Assembly: GCA_038744785.1 (NCBI GenBank)
Contig: JBCDLX010000002.1
Location: 1 to 64,000, forward strand
Source of the DNA: Ovoidimarina sp038744785
GTDB lineage: Bacteria; Pseudomonadota; Alphaproteobacteria; Rhodobacterales; Rhodobacteraceae
Reading direction: 5' to 3'
DNA: 64,000 bases
Shown here: piece by piece, positions 18,046 to 26,101 of the stretch
Layout: each line of letters starts with the position of its first letter
Numbering within the stretch: position 1 is the stretch's first letter
Made by a program: the position numbers and the translations under genes
Notes under the pieces: model-generated
Told to the model about the DNA's origin: nothing
The model's input: only the letters and a program-made list of their open reading frames with translations
Database searches by the model: none

Positions 18046-19572
18046 ATGCAGAACCTGCAGTCAGGTCTGTTCTTTGATGGGATCGACAAGCACTTTGGCG
18101 GCACCTACGCGCTGAAAGACGTCTCTCTTTCTGTCGGGCGGGGAGAGATCGTCGCGCTGCTGGGAGAGAACGGCGCGGGAAAATCCACCCTCATCAAAGT
18201 CCTCGGGGGCATACATCCGGCGGATGCAGGCCGGGTGTTGATCGACGGCGAACCTTACCACCACCGCCCCTCGGGGTTTGGCGAACGCCAGAAGGTCGCT
18301 TTCATTCACCAGGATCTGGGTCTGATCGAGTGGATGACAGTGGCAGAGAACATCGCACTGGCGCTTGGGTACACGAAGAAGTCGGGCATGATCCGCTGGA
18401 AGGCGGTCGAGGAATTCGCAGCGACCGCGCTGGCAAAGGTCGATGGCGAGTTTGAACCCACCACGCGGGTCGAAAATCTGACACGGACCGAAAAGTCATT
18501 GGTCGCGATTGCCCGGGCCCTTGCTGTGGATTCCGAGTTTCTGGTTCTGGACGAGCCGACGGCATCGCTTCCAGCCGACGAAGTGGACCGCCTGTTTGCG
18601 GCGATCCGTCCACTTCGGGACCGTGGCGTTGGAATGATCTATGTCAGCCACAGGCTGGACGAGATTTTCAAGATCGCCGACCGGGTCGCCGTCCTTCGCG
18701 ATGGCGAAATGGTGGGGGTCCGCAGCATCGATCACACAACCCCAGAAGAGCTTGTTCAGAAGATCGTAGGCCGCAAAACACGCGAGACTGCAAAGGTCGA
18801 GAAGGCGCCGGGGCCCGAGGTGCTTGGCCTTTCGCAATTCAATGTGGGTAGTGTCGGTCCTTTGGAGTTCTCTCTGCGCGAGAACGAAATCGTGGGCTTG
18901 GTGGGGCTGCGTGGCGCGGGGCATGAAGCGATCTCGCGCGCCCTGTTTGGGTTGAAGAATTTTGATGGGGTCGTCCGTTTGCGGGGTGCGGCGCCAGATC
19001 TTTCGACGCCTCAGCGGGCTTTGGCATCCGGGATCGGTCTGGTTGCGAAGGATCGCACCGAGGAATCGATCGCGATGAGTCTTTCGATCCGCGAGAACAC
19101 GTTTCTGAACCCAGAGGGGATTGGGCGAAAGCTTCTCGATATTCTGTCCCCCAGAACTGAAGCCGACCAAGCTGCAATCATCGGAGCCGAACTGAGTTTG
19201 TCGCCGAACGATCCGAGCTTGGCGATCGAAGCATTGTCCGGTGGCAATCAGCAGAAGGTGGTGATCGGGCGCTGGCTGGCGACCAAACGGAAGCTTCTGA
19301 TCTGCGAAGACCCAACCGCGGGCGTGGATGTCGGCGCCAAGTCCGAAATCTATGCGCTTCTGAACCGTGCGTTGACCGAAGGGGTGGGCATCCTGGTGGT
19401 GTCGACAGATTTCGAAGAAATCGCAACGATCTGCCATAGGGCGATTGTGTTCAGCCAAGGCGCGATTGTGGACGAGCTGTCCGGGACACGCCTGAGCACG
19501 GAAAACCTGATTCAATCAGCGTCTGCCGGAAACGTCGCGGTAGAGAAGGACGCCAGCCATGCAGTCGCTTGA
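18046..19572 (+). CDS. Sugar ABC transporter, double ATP-binding protein (RbsA/MglA type)
   Basis: A 508-residue ATPase with two nucleotide-binding domains, as in ribose/galactose importers. The first half has Walker A GENGAGKST and Walker B LVLDEPTASLP. The second half has a degenerate Walker A (LVGLRGAGHEAIS), usual for this class, with signature LSGGNQQKVVIGRWL and B-site LLICEDPTAGVD. The start is ATG 18046 behind AGGGAGGAAC. It heads a plus-strand run and overlaps the permease gene by 14 bases. The substrate is probably a sugar or sugar acid that enters the idonate/gluconate route. Confidence 0.92.
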   Translation: MQNLQSGLFFDGIDKHFGGTYALKDVSLSVGRGEIVALLGENGAGKSTLIKVLGGIHPADAGRVLIDGEPYHHRPSGFGERQKVAFIHQDLGLIEWMTVAENIALALGYTKKSGMIRWKAVEEFAATALAKVDGEFEPTTRVENLTRTEKSLVAIARALAVDSEFLVLDEPTASLPADEVDRLFAAIRPLRDRGVGMIYVSHRLDEIFKIADRVAVLRDGEMVGVRSIDHTTPEELVQKIVGRKTRETAKVEKAPGPEVLGLSQFNVGSVGPLEFSLRENEIVGLVGLRGAGHEAISRALFGLKNFDGVVRLRGAAPDLSTPQRALASGIGLVAKDRTEESIAMSLSIRENTFLNPEGIGRKLLDILSPRTEADQAAIIGAELSLSPNDPSLAIEALSGGNQQKVVIGRWLATKRKLLICEDPTAGVDVGAKSEIYALLNRALTEGVGILVVSTDFEEIATICHRAIVFSQGAIVDELSGTRLSTENLIQSASAGNVAVEKDASHAVA

Positions 19573-20581
19573 ATCGAACGCTCTGGAGCCGACCAAGGCC
19601 GAGCTGCGCGGTCTTTCGTTTGGCAGGCGTCTGGCACGGTTTCTCCCCGTCTACGGTCTGGTGATCCTGACGGTCCTGCTGATTGGGCTGTTTTCGGTTC
19701 TACTTCCCAACACGTTTCCGACGATGCTGAACTTGCGGGCTATTGTCTCTGACAAGGCGATTATCGCACTCTTAAGCCTTGGGGCCATGATCCCGATGGC
19801 GGCAGGCAGGATCGACCTGACCGTCGGCTATGGGATCGTTCTGTGGCATATACTGGCGATAAGCATGCAAACGCTTCTTGGCCTGCCATGGCCGATCGCG
19901 GTTGTGGTGGTGTTGCTCTTGGGCGCATTCACTGGATTTCTGAACGGTCTTCTGGTGGAAGTCGCCAAGATCGACAGTTTTATCGCGACGCTGGGGACCG
20001 GGACAGTGCTTTACGCGCTCGCCCTTTGGCACACGGGCGGTCGGCAGATGGTCGGGGTCCTTCCAGATGGCTTTTACGGGCTGTCCACGACCTTTGTTTT
20101 CGGGCTTCCGATCACCGGCTACTATCTGATCTGCATAACCGTGGTGATGTGGCTTGTGCTCGAGTACACGCCCGTTGGACGTTATCTTTATGCAATCGGC
20201 GCGAACCAGCGCGCGGCCCAGCTGAATGGGATCCCGACGCGCAAGTACGTAATTGGTGCCTTCATTGCATCGGGAATGATGACAGCATTGGCGGGCGTCC
20301 TGCTTGCCGCGAAGCTGCGGATCGGACAGGCTTCGGTCGGTCTGGAATTCTTGCTTCCAGCCCTTGTCGGCGCGTTCCTTGGGTCAACCACGATCAAGCC
20401 CGGTCGCGTGAATGTTTGGGGGACCGTGGTCGGCGTCGCGATCCTGGCTGTTGGCATTTCTGGAATTCAACAATTCGGCGGCTCGTTCTGGGTCGAGCCG
20501 CTTTTTAACGGGGTAACGCTGCTGATCGCCATCGGCATCGCAGGATACGCACAGCGCAAAAAAGGTGCAGAGACGCGCTGA
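19559..20581 (+). CDS. Sugar ABC transporter permease (RbsC type)
   Basis: A 340-residue inner-membrane permease of the branched-chain/ribose class with about nine hydrophobic segments. Family motifs include GAMIPMAAGRIDLTVGYGI, GFLNGLLVEVAKIDSFIATLGTGTVLYALALW, the loop NQRAAQLNGIPTRKY and LLPALVGAFLGSTTIKPGRVNVWGT. It starts inside the end of the ATPase gene and precedes the binding protein by 27 bases, completing one importer. Confidence 0.92.
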   Translation: MQSLESNALEPTKAELRGLSFGRRLARFLPVYGLVILTVLLIGLFSVLLPNTFPTMLNLRAIVSDKAIIALLSLGAMIPMAAGRIDLTVGYGIVLWHILAISMQTLLGLPWPIAVVVVLLLGAFTGFLNGLLVEVAKIDSFIATLGTGTVLYALALWHTGGRQMVGVLPDGFYGLSTTFVFGLPITGYYLICITVVMWLVLEYTPVGRYLYAIGANQRAAQLNGIPTRKYVIGAFIASGMMTALAGVLLAAKLRIGQASVGLEFLLPALVGAFLGSTTIKPGRVNVWGTVVGVAILAVGISGIQQFGGSFWVEPLFNGVTLLIAIGIAGYAQRKKGAETR

Positions 20582-20608
20582 CAACAAGCCATGCAAAGGG
20601 AGGACGAA

Positions 20609-21649
20609 ATGAAGAAAAGAGCATTCATCGGCGTAATGCTGGCCTGCACGGCGCTGACTGCAGCATCCGCGATTGCACAAGAGTGGGATGGACCCACATC
20701 CGGACCATCCGCAGCAGACGCCATGTCGATTGTTGTCGTTGCCGCCGACCTGAAAAATGGCGGGATCCTTGGGGTAACCAATGGGGTCGAAGAGGCGGCC
20801 GAGACCATTGGCTGGGACGTGCGGGTCCTGGATGGTGCCGGTTCGATACAGGGCCGGACCGCAGCGATCGGACAGGCTTTGGCGCTTCAACCCAACGGGA
20901 TTATCATTAACGGTTTCGACGCTGTCGAACAGCAAGCCGCACTTGAAGGCGTCGTCAGTGCCGAGATCCCAATGGTCGCCTGGCATTCCGGACCAAAGAT
21001 CGGTTGCGACGCTCCGGGCGGGATCTTTGCAAACGTTTCGACCGATGCGATGACGGTTTCGGAAGTTGCGGCCAAATGGGCGATTGACGATGGCGGAACG
21101 GATATCGGTGTCGTGATCTTCACCGACTCCACTTATCAAATCGCCATCGACAAAGCGGATCGGCTGAAGGAAACGGTCGAGGCCGCTGGTGGCACGGTTC
21201 TTGAATATGTCGATACGCCAATCGCAGACACCTCGACCCGGATGGGGCCACTGACCACGTCTCTCCTGCAGAAGTTCGGAGAGAACTGGACGCATGCGCT
21301 GGCCATTAATGATCTGTACTTCGACTTCATGGGACCTTCGCTCGCCGCGGCGGGGTTGTCGCCCGAAGAAGGCCCACTTGCCGGGTCGGCGGGCGATGGA
21401 TCAGAGGCCGCGTTTCAGCGTATCCGGTCCGGCGGGTACCAGACCATCACAGTTGCCGAACCCCTGAACCTTCAAGGCTGGCAACTGGTCGATGAACTGA
21501 ACCGCGCTGTGCAGGGCGAGCCATGTTCTGGCTACATCACGTCGCCTGCCTTGGTCACTGCCGAGGGGCTGTCGAAGCTGGGCGACACGAACGCCTTCGA
21601 TCCTGACATCCCTTACCGCGACGCCTACGCCGCGATCTGGGGGAAATAG
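20609..21649 (+). CDS. Sugar ABC transporter periplasmic binding protein (RbsB-like)
   Basis: A 346-residue secreted binding protein with a clear signal peptide (MKKRAFIGVMLACTALTAA, cleavage after SAIA). A type I periplasmic fold follows: VVAADLKNGGILGVTNGVEEAA, GWDVRVLDGAGSIQGR and QPNGIIINGFD. The ATG at 20609 has AAAGGGAGGA upstream. A 9-base-pair GC hairpin follows its stop. It belongs with the ATPase and permease immediately upstream. I infer a pentose, hexose or sugar-acid ligand from context only. Confidence 0.9.
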   Translation: MKKRAFIGVMLACTALTAASAIAQEWDGPTSGPSAADAMSIVVVAADLKNGGILGVTNGVEEAAETIGWDVRVLDGAGSIQGRTAAIGQALALQPNGIIINGFDAVEQQAALEGVVSAEIPMVAWHSGPKIGCDAPGGIFANVSTDAMTVSEVAAKWAIDDGGTDIGVVIFTDSTYQIAIDKADRLKETVEAAGGTVLEYVDTPIADTSTRMGPLTTSLLQKFGENWTHALAINDLYFDFMGPSLAAAGLSPEEGPLAGSAGDGSEAAFQRIRSGGYQTITVAEPLNLQGWQLVDELNRAVQGEPCSGYITSPALVTAEGLSKLGDTNAFDPDIPYRDAYAAIWGK

Positions 21650-21664
21650 ACCAACACAGGCAGT

Positions 21665-21693
21665 GCGCGCCCCGGCTTGGCGTTGGGGCGCGC
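21665..21693 (+). terminator. GC hairpin after the first binding-protein gene
   Basis: GCGCGCCCC (21665-21673) pairs perfectly with GGGGCGCGC (21685-21693) around an 11-base loop. No T-run follows, so it is more likely an mRNA-stabilising or attenuating hairpin between the first importer and the second than a full terminator. Confidence 0.6.
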
Positions 21694-21773
21694 TCTGAGA
21701 TGAGAGAAACCCGGGTCATTGTCGGCGTACGTAGAGATACCAGCCGCGCCATGTCCGAATACGGAGCGAAACC

Positions 21774-22529
21774 ATGTCCGAACCACTTGTAAGAATGAGT
21801 GGAATTACTAAACGCTTTGGCGGCGTAACCGCCTTGTCGAATGTCGACCTGACGGCACATGCGGGCGAGGTTCTGGCCATCGTCGGGGACAATGGGGCAG
21901 GGAAGTCGACCCTGATCAAGATCCTGACAGGCGTATACCAGCCCACCGAAGGCGAAATGTTCTTGGATGGGCAGAAGGTCGAGTTTGCAAGCCACGCTGA
22001 AGCGATCAAGTTGGGGATCGACGCTGTTTATCAGACCCTGGCGCTTGCCGATCACCTGGATCCGGCGGCGAACATGTTCCTGGGAAATGAGCTGACCCGG
22101 AAAGTGGCGGGGCTGACGCTTCTGGACAACAAACGCATGCGAAGCGAAACCGAGCGTGTCCTGATGGAACGGCTTGGTGTGAAGCTGAAATCGCTCGATG
22201 CGCCCACTGAAAGCCTTTCCGGCGGCCAGCGACAGGCTGTGGCGATTGCCCGGGCGGTCTACCATGACGGGCTGCGCGTGCTTGTGATGGACGAACCCAC
22301 CGCAGCGCTCGGCCCGCAGGAAACGGCGCGGACCCTAAAGTTGATCAAGACGCTGAAAGAACAGGGTTTGGCCGTCATCCTGATCAGCCATTCCCTGGAC
22401 GATGTCTTCGAAGTTTCGGACCGCATTCATGTGCAACGGCGTGGGCAGTGCGTTGGCGTTGTGCGCACCGCAGAGTCCAACACACAGGACGTGCTTGGTC
22501 TGATCGTCGGCGCAGAGGAGGCAGCCTGA
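21774..22529 (+). CDS. Sugar ABC transporter single-domain ATP-binding protein (FrcA type)
   Basis: A 251-residue ATPase with one nucleotide-binding domain: Walker A VGDNGAGKSTLIKIL, signature LSGGQRQAVAIARA, Walker B LVMDEPTAALG and switch histidine in ILISHSLDDV. Single-domain ATPases of this branch (FrcA-like) work as homodimers with ribose-class permeases. It shares one base with the permease gene start downstream (TGATG). It differs in architecture from the double-domain ATPase of the importer just upstream. Confidence 0.92.
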   Translation: MSEPLVRMSGITKRFGGVTALSNVDLTAHAGEVLAIVGDNGAGKSTLIKILTGVYQPTEGEMFLDGQKVEFASHAEAIKLGIDAVYQTLALADHLDPAANMFLGNELTRKVAGLTLLDNKRMRSETERVLMERLGVKLKSLDAPTESLSGGQRQAVAIARAVYHDGLRVLVMDEPTAALGPQETARTLKLIKTLKEQGLAVILISHSLDDVFEVSDRIHVQRRGQCVGVVRTAESNTQDVLGLIVGAEEAA

Positions 22530-23650
22530 TGGCCATGGCATCGATTGAACCCAAACCGCTCAGCGAGCGGCTGGAACCCTACATCGCGATCATCGGCCCC
22601 ATGGCCATGATCCTGGCCATTCTGCGGTTCATGGGGATTGCCGAGCCGACGCGCTACTTTCGGGCCTCGAACCTGAACCTGATCCTTCTGGACGCTGCGC
22701 TTTATATGCCGATGGCGATGGCAATGACCTTTGTCATCACCCAGCGGGGGATCGATCTTTCGATTGGTTCGATCGCCGCCTTGTCGGGCATCCTTATGGC
22801 GTTTCTGATCAAGCAATACGGGTTCTCGGTCTACATCGCTTTGCCCATTGCGATCATGCTGGGCGCGGTGATGGGGCTGATCAACGGCCTGATCATCACG
22901 CGGTTCAACGTGCCGGACCTGATCGGAACTTTGGCGATGGACCTGGTCTATCGCGGATTGGCGCTGGTGATCGCAAAGGGTCTGGTTCTGGCCCGGTTTC
23001 CCGAGTTGATCACAGAAATCGGGCGCGGACAGATCCCGGGCTTTATTCCGATCCCTGTGGTGATCGGGATGGCGACAATGATCGCGGGCTACGTGCTTCT
23101 GACACGGACGTATTTCGGAAGGTACACAATCGCGATCGGGTCCAACCCCGAAGCCGCAGAACTGACCGGCATCGCGGTAAACCGTCACAAGGTTTACGCC
23201 TATGTCCTATGCGGCGCTTGTGCCGCACTTGCAGGGGTCATGCTGACCGGCAAACTGAACGCAATTCAAGCGACTTCGGCGCCGTACTTCAACCTTCACG
23301 TCATCGCGGCGGTTGTGGTTGGCGGGACATCGCTTTTTGGCGGGCGCGCTTCGATGCTGGGCTCTTTTGCCGGGGTGTTGCTCCTCAGCATGATGATTAA
23401 TGCCCTCGTGACACTGCGCATTGAGTTCTTCTGGCAATCAGTGGCGTCAGGTGTGGTTATCGTCAGCTCTGTCGCCCTTTACGCCTGGATGCAAAAGAAA
23501 GATCGCGATGGAGCGTCCGGGCTGTTCGCCGGGCTTGCAACGCCAGATGGTCAAAAAATGCTGCGGTTCAGCGCAGTCATAATCGGTGTGCTGATTGCGC
23601 TTCTCGCGGTTGGTGCGCTCCTTGCCGGAGACCCAACACCAAGCGGCTAG
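22529..23650 (+). CDS. Sugar ABC transporter permease, second importer
   Basis: A 373-residue ribose-class permease. Motifs are MPMAMAMTFVITQRGIDLSIGSIAALSGI, GLINGLIITRFNVPDLIGTLAMDLVYRG, SNPEAAELTGIAVNRHKVYAY and VVGGTSLFGGRASMLGSFAG. The start ATG overlaps the ATPase stop. The C-terminus carries an extra stretch after the usual end (charged segment, then hydrophobic VIIGVLIALLAVGALLAG), so it may have one more helix than typical members. Confidence 0.9.
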   Translation: MAMASIEPKPLSERLEPYIAIIGPMAMILAILRFMGIAEPTRYFRASNLNLILLDAALYMPMAMAMTFVITQRGIDLSIGSIAALSGILMAFLIKQYGFSVYIALPIAIMLGAVMGLINGLIITRFNVPDLIGTLAMDLVYRGLALVIAKGLVLARFPELITEIGRGQIPGFIPIPVVIGMATMIAGYVLLTRTYFGRYTIAIGSNPEAAELTGIAVNRHKVYAYVLCGACAALAGVMLTGKLNAIQATSAPYFNLHVIAAVVVGGTSLFGGRASMLGSFAGVLLLSMMINALVTLRIEFFWQSVASGVVIVSSVALYAWMQKKDRDGASGLFAGLATPDGQKMLRFSAVIIGVLIALLAVGALLAGDPTPSG

Positions 23651-23662
23651 CCGGTAAATCTC

Positions 23663-23713
23663 GCGGGGTGGCCGGGCCAGGGGTGCAGCCCTGGCGCCGG
23701 CCGGTGGCCCCGC
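23663..23713 (+). promoter_or_regulatory. Nested GC-rich stem-loop in the leader of the LuxP-like gene
   Basis: GCGGGG (23663-23668) can pair with CCCCGC (23708-23713), GGCCGG (23670-23675) with CCGGCC (23697-23702), and GCCAGGG (23676-23682) with CCCTGGC (23689-23695). This gives one long nested hairpin between the permease stop and the binding-protein ribosome site (AAAGGGAGG, 23722-23730). It probably partitions or stabilises the transcript so that the binding protein is made in excess. Confidence 0.6.
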
Positions 23714-23737
23714 TCTCATGCAAAGGGAGGAACCAAC

Positions 23738-24877
23738 ATGAGACTATTGATGACAACCAGCCTTGTGGCAACGGTTGCGCTTGCGGGCGCAGCATTGGCC
23801 GACGGCCATCTGCCCCTGAAGGAACTGCCCGATATCGCGGATCGCGATTATTGGGTTCCGGACGAAGTTAACGCGGATGGCAAGCTGGAAGCGCTGCAAG
23901 CCGTTGTTGGGTCGGATGCCGTGCCGTTCTCGGGATCCGTCGACACGCCAGTGCAGATCGCGCTTATCTATCCATCTGCGGACACATCCGACTTCTGGGC
24001 CCGGAACTATCTGGCACTGACAAAGCGCCTGGATGAGCTGGGGATCTCGTATGAAACGACCGAGTTTGCATCCCGTCAGATCGAGCATTCGCTTCAGTCG
24101 ACCTATGCCAACCAGGTCGAACAGGATGCCGACCTCTACGATTATGTGATTTTCGGCCCCTCGGAACTTGCCATCCAGGCCGACAATATTTCGAAGCTCG
24201 CCGGAAACGACGGGTTTGCGACCTATGTCTGGGCATTCCACACGCCGCTGAAAGACCTGGGCAACCAGCCGGATGCCTGGTTTGATTTCTCGTCCGCCGA
24301 CGGTGCGCTGGTGATGTGTGATTACATGCTGGGTCGGCTCGGCGATGGCGTGACGATGGCGATGAACCGGGGCATTCCAGGGATCACCGACAACCAGCGA
24401 TCGGGCGATTTTAAGGCGTGCGTCGAAGAGAAGGGCGGCTGGACCACGGCCTATGAGCACTACGGCGAGTATCAGCGCGAAGGCGGGTTTGAGGGCACGA
24501 GCCTGATCATGCAGGCCTATCCGGAAGCAACGATCATTCACAACGCGAACACCGCGATGGCCATGGGATCTGTCGAGGCGCAGGTTGCGATGGGTAAAGA
24601 GAAGGAAATCTTCTCAACCGGTTGGGGCGGCACCGGCCTTGAGCTTGAGGCGATCCGCCGGGGCGAGCTTGATGCGACACCGATGCGGATGGGGGACGAC
24701 GTGGGCGCTGCCACGGCCGAAGCCATCAAAGCGGATCTTGAAGGGCGTGCCGAGGATCTGCCGTTCGTCTTCCTTGGCCGCATCACGGTGGCCCATGACG
24801 AGATGAGCGTCGAAGAAATTGACGCGCTTGAGCAGGAGGCATTCCGCTTCTCGGGCGTCGGGGCTCTGTCTCGCTAA
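23738..24877 (+). CDS. LuxP-like periplasmic binding protein of ABC importer
   Basis: A 379-residue secreted binding protein (signal peptide to about residue 21, ALA|DG). It resembles the Vibrio autoinducer-2 receptor LuxP more than ordinary ribose-binding proteins. Shared stretches include VPFSGSVDTPVQIALIYPS, SDFWARNYLALTKRL, FSTGWGGTGLELEAI, RRGELDATPMRMGDDVG and QEAFRFSGV. From memory of LuxP, the ligand-contact serine and tryptophan (SDFW), the threonine (NANTAMAMG), the tryptophan (GWGG) and two arginines are kept, while a glutamine and an asparagine are replaced by Asp and Ala. Unlike Vibrio, the partner is an ABC importer, not a LuxQ kinase. The ligand could be AI-2-like or a sugar. 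Confidence 0.85.
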   Translation: MRLLMTTSLVATVALAGAALADGHLPLKELPDIADRDYWVPDEVNADGKLEALQAVVGSDAVPFSGSVDTPVQIALIYPSADTSDFWARNYLALTKRLDELGISYETTEFASRQIEHSLQSTYANQVEQDADLYDYVIFGPSELAIQADNISKLAGNDGFATYVWAFHTPLKDLGNQPDAWFDFSSADGALVMCDYMLGRLGDGVTMAMNRGIPGITDNQRSGDFKACVEEKGGWTTAYEHYGEYQREGGFEGTSLIMQAYPEATIIHNANTAMAMGSVEAQVAMGKEKEIFSTGWGGTGLELEAIRRGELDATPMRMGDDVGAATAEAIKADLEGRAEDLPFVFLGRITVAHDEMSVEEIDALEQEAFRFSGVGALSR

Positions 24878-24884
24878 CAGTATT

Positions 24885-24912
24885 GGGGCCGCTTTCGGGC
24901 GGCCCCTTGATC
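24885..24912 (+). terminator. Terminator-like hairpin after the LuxP-like gene
   Basis: GGGGCCGC (24885-24892) and GCGGCCCC (24899-24906) form a perfect 8-base-pair stem with loop TTTCGG, followed by TTGATCCTT. It plausibly ends the two-importer transcript before the next LacI gene. Confidence 0.65.
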
Positions 24913-24935
24913 CTTGCGGTTTGCTGCCTCAGTCT

Positions 24936-24949
24936 TGTGACCGATAACA
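24936..24949. promoter_or_regulatory. Operator upstream of the third LacI gene
   Basis: TGTGACCGATAACA differs at one base from the right arm TGTGACCGGTAACA of the operator pair at 26041-26076. It lies 15 bases before the TTG start of the LacI gene at 24965, so it should mediate autoregulation. Confidence 0.7.
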
Positions 24950-24964
24950 TCAGGTGCAAAGATT

Positions 24965-25999
24965 TTGGCCTCGATACCAAAAACACAGATCACGATGCGT
25001 GATGTTGCCCGCGCTGCGGGCGTTTCGCGCATGACCGTGTCGCGGGCCCTAAAGAAAGACAGTCCCGTCTCAAAAGAAACCCGCGACCGGATCCTTAAGA
25101 TCGTGCGCGAAATGAACTATGTGCCCGACCAAATGGCGGGCAGCTTGACTACCAAGCGGTCCGGTTTCGTTGCAGTTCTGGTGCCTTCACTTAATAACCT
25201 TCACTTCGCTGAGACAATCCAAGCGCTTACCGAAGAGCTTGAAAAGACTGGTCAACAGATTCTGCTTGGGCACACGGATTACTCCTCAGAGCGTGAAGAG
25301 AGCTTGGTTGAAACGATGCTGCGACGCAGGCCCGAGGCCTTGGTTCTGTCCTATGATGGCCATTCGGACCGTACAAGGCGGCTTCTCAGCGAGGCGAACA
25401 TCCCGATCATCGAGCTATGGGAGCGACCGGAAGACCCAATTGGTCATACGATCGGCTTTTCCAACCGTGAAGCGGCGGCCGGGATGACGCGCGCATTGAT
25501 AAAAGACGGCTACCAAAACATCGCGTTCCTTTCCGAAGCAGACGACGCCTGGACGCGTGGGGCGGCCCGGCGCGCGGGATGGCGCGACGCAATGGCCGAG
25601 GCCGGGCTGACGAGCCACCGACTTCTGCAATTTGGAAAGCCACCTCTATCGATAGAGGATGGCGCAGCGGCGGCACCCCAATTGCTGGACCGCTTTCCGG
25701 ACGCCGACTGCATTTTTTGCGTCTCGGACATGCCGGCCTTCGGCGCCTTGTCTGCGCTTCGCAATTTGGGCCGGCGGGTGCCCGAGGATATTGGCGTCGC
25801 TGGTTTTGGGAACTTTGAAGTCTCGAGGTTCGCGACGCCGACGATATCGACCGTCACCGTTGATCCGAAGCGGATCGGGCACGCCACGGGGCGGTTAATT
25901 GCAGAGCTTCTGATCGAATCGGGGCCCGCAGAAGTTATAGCGCGGCACCTGCCCGTCGATGCGACGCCGAGTATTCGCGGCAGTACGAAGTCAAGCTAG
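24965..25999 (+). CDS. LacI-family transcriptional regulator of the third sugar importer
   Basis: A 344-residue LacI repressor with helix-turn-helix ITMRDVARAAGVSRMTVSRALK and a full effector domain. The proposed start is TTG at 24965, with AGGTG eight bases upstream; the ATG at 24995 would remove residues ahead of the first helix. It lies between the LuxP-like importer and the importer at 26102, in the same direction. Its own upstream box and the box pair before 26102 share TGTGACC(G/A)GTAACA-like sequences, so it very likely represses itself and the downstream operon. Confidence 0.9.
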   Translation: MASIPKTQITMRDVARAAGVSRMTVSRALKKDSPVSKETRDRILKIVREMNYVPDQMAGSLTTKRSGFVAVLVPSLNNLHFAETIQALTEELEKTGQQILLGHTDYSSEREESLVETMLRRRPEALVLSYDGHSDRTRRLLSEANIPIIELWERPEDPIGHTIGFSNREAAAGMTRALIKDGYQNIAFLSEADDAWTRGAARRAGWRDAMAEAGLTSHRLLQFGKPPLSIEDGAAAAPQLLDRFPDADCIFCVSDMPAFGALSALRNLGRRVPEDIGVAGFGNFEVSRFATPTISTVTVDPKRIGHATGRLIAELLIESGPAEVIARHLPVDATPSIRGSTKSS

Positions 26000-26040
26000 C
26001 ATCTGAATTTAGACAAAAAAATCCCGGTTGGATTTACTTG

Positions 26041-26076
26041 TGTTACCGGTCACATGTGGTAGTGTGACCGGTAACA
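26041..26076. promoter_or_regulatory. Near-perfect operator pair before the third sugar ABC operon
   Basis: TGTTACCGGTCACA (26041-26054) and TGTGACCGGTAACA (26063-26076) are exact reverse complements separated by 8 bases. Each arm is itself an imperfect palindrome around CCGG, so this can be read as two LacI-type operators with centres 22 bases apart, two helical turns. It lies 25 bases before the start codon at 26102. Confidence 0.8.
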
Positions 26077-26101
26077 AAAAATGAATAAGTGAGATCCGGG
26101 G

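Noticed and set aside
18496..19515. 339-codon minus-strand frame across the sugar ATPase gene
   Set aside because: It lies wholly inside the double-domain ATPase and its translation shows no family resemblance.
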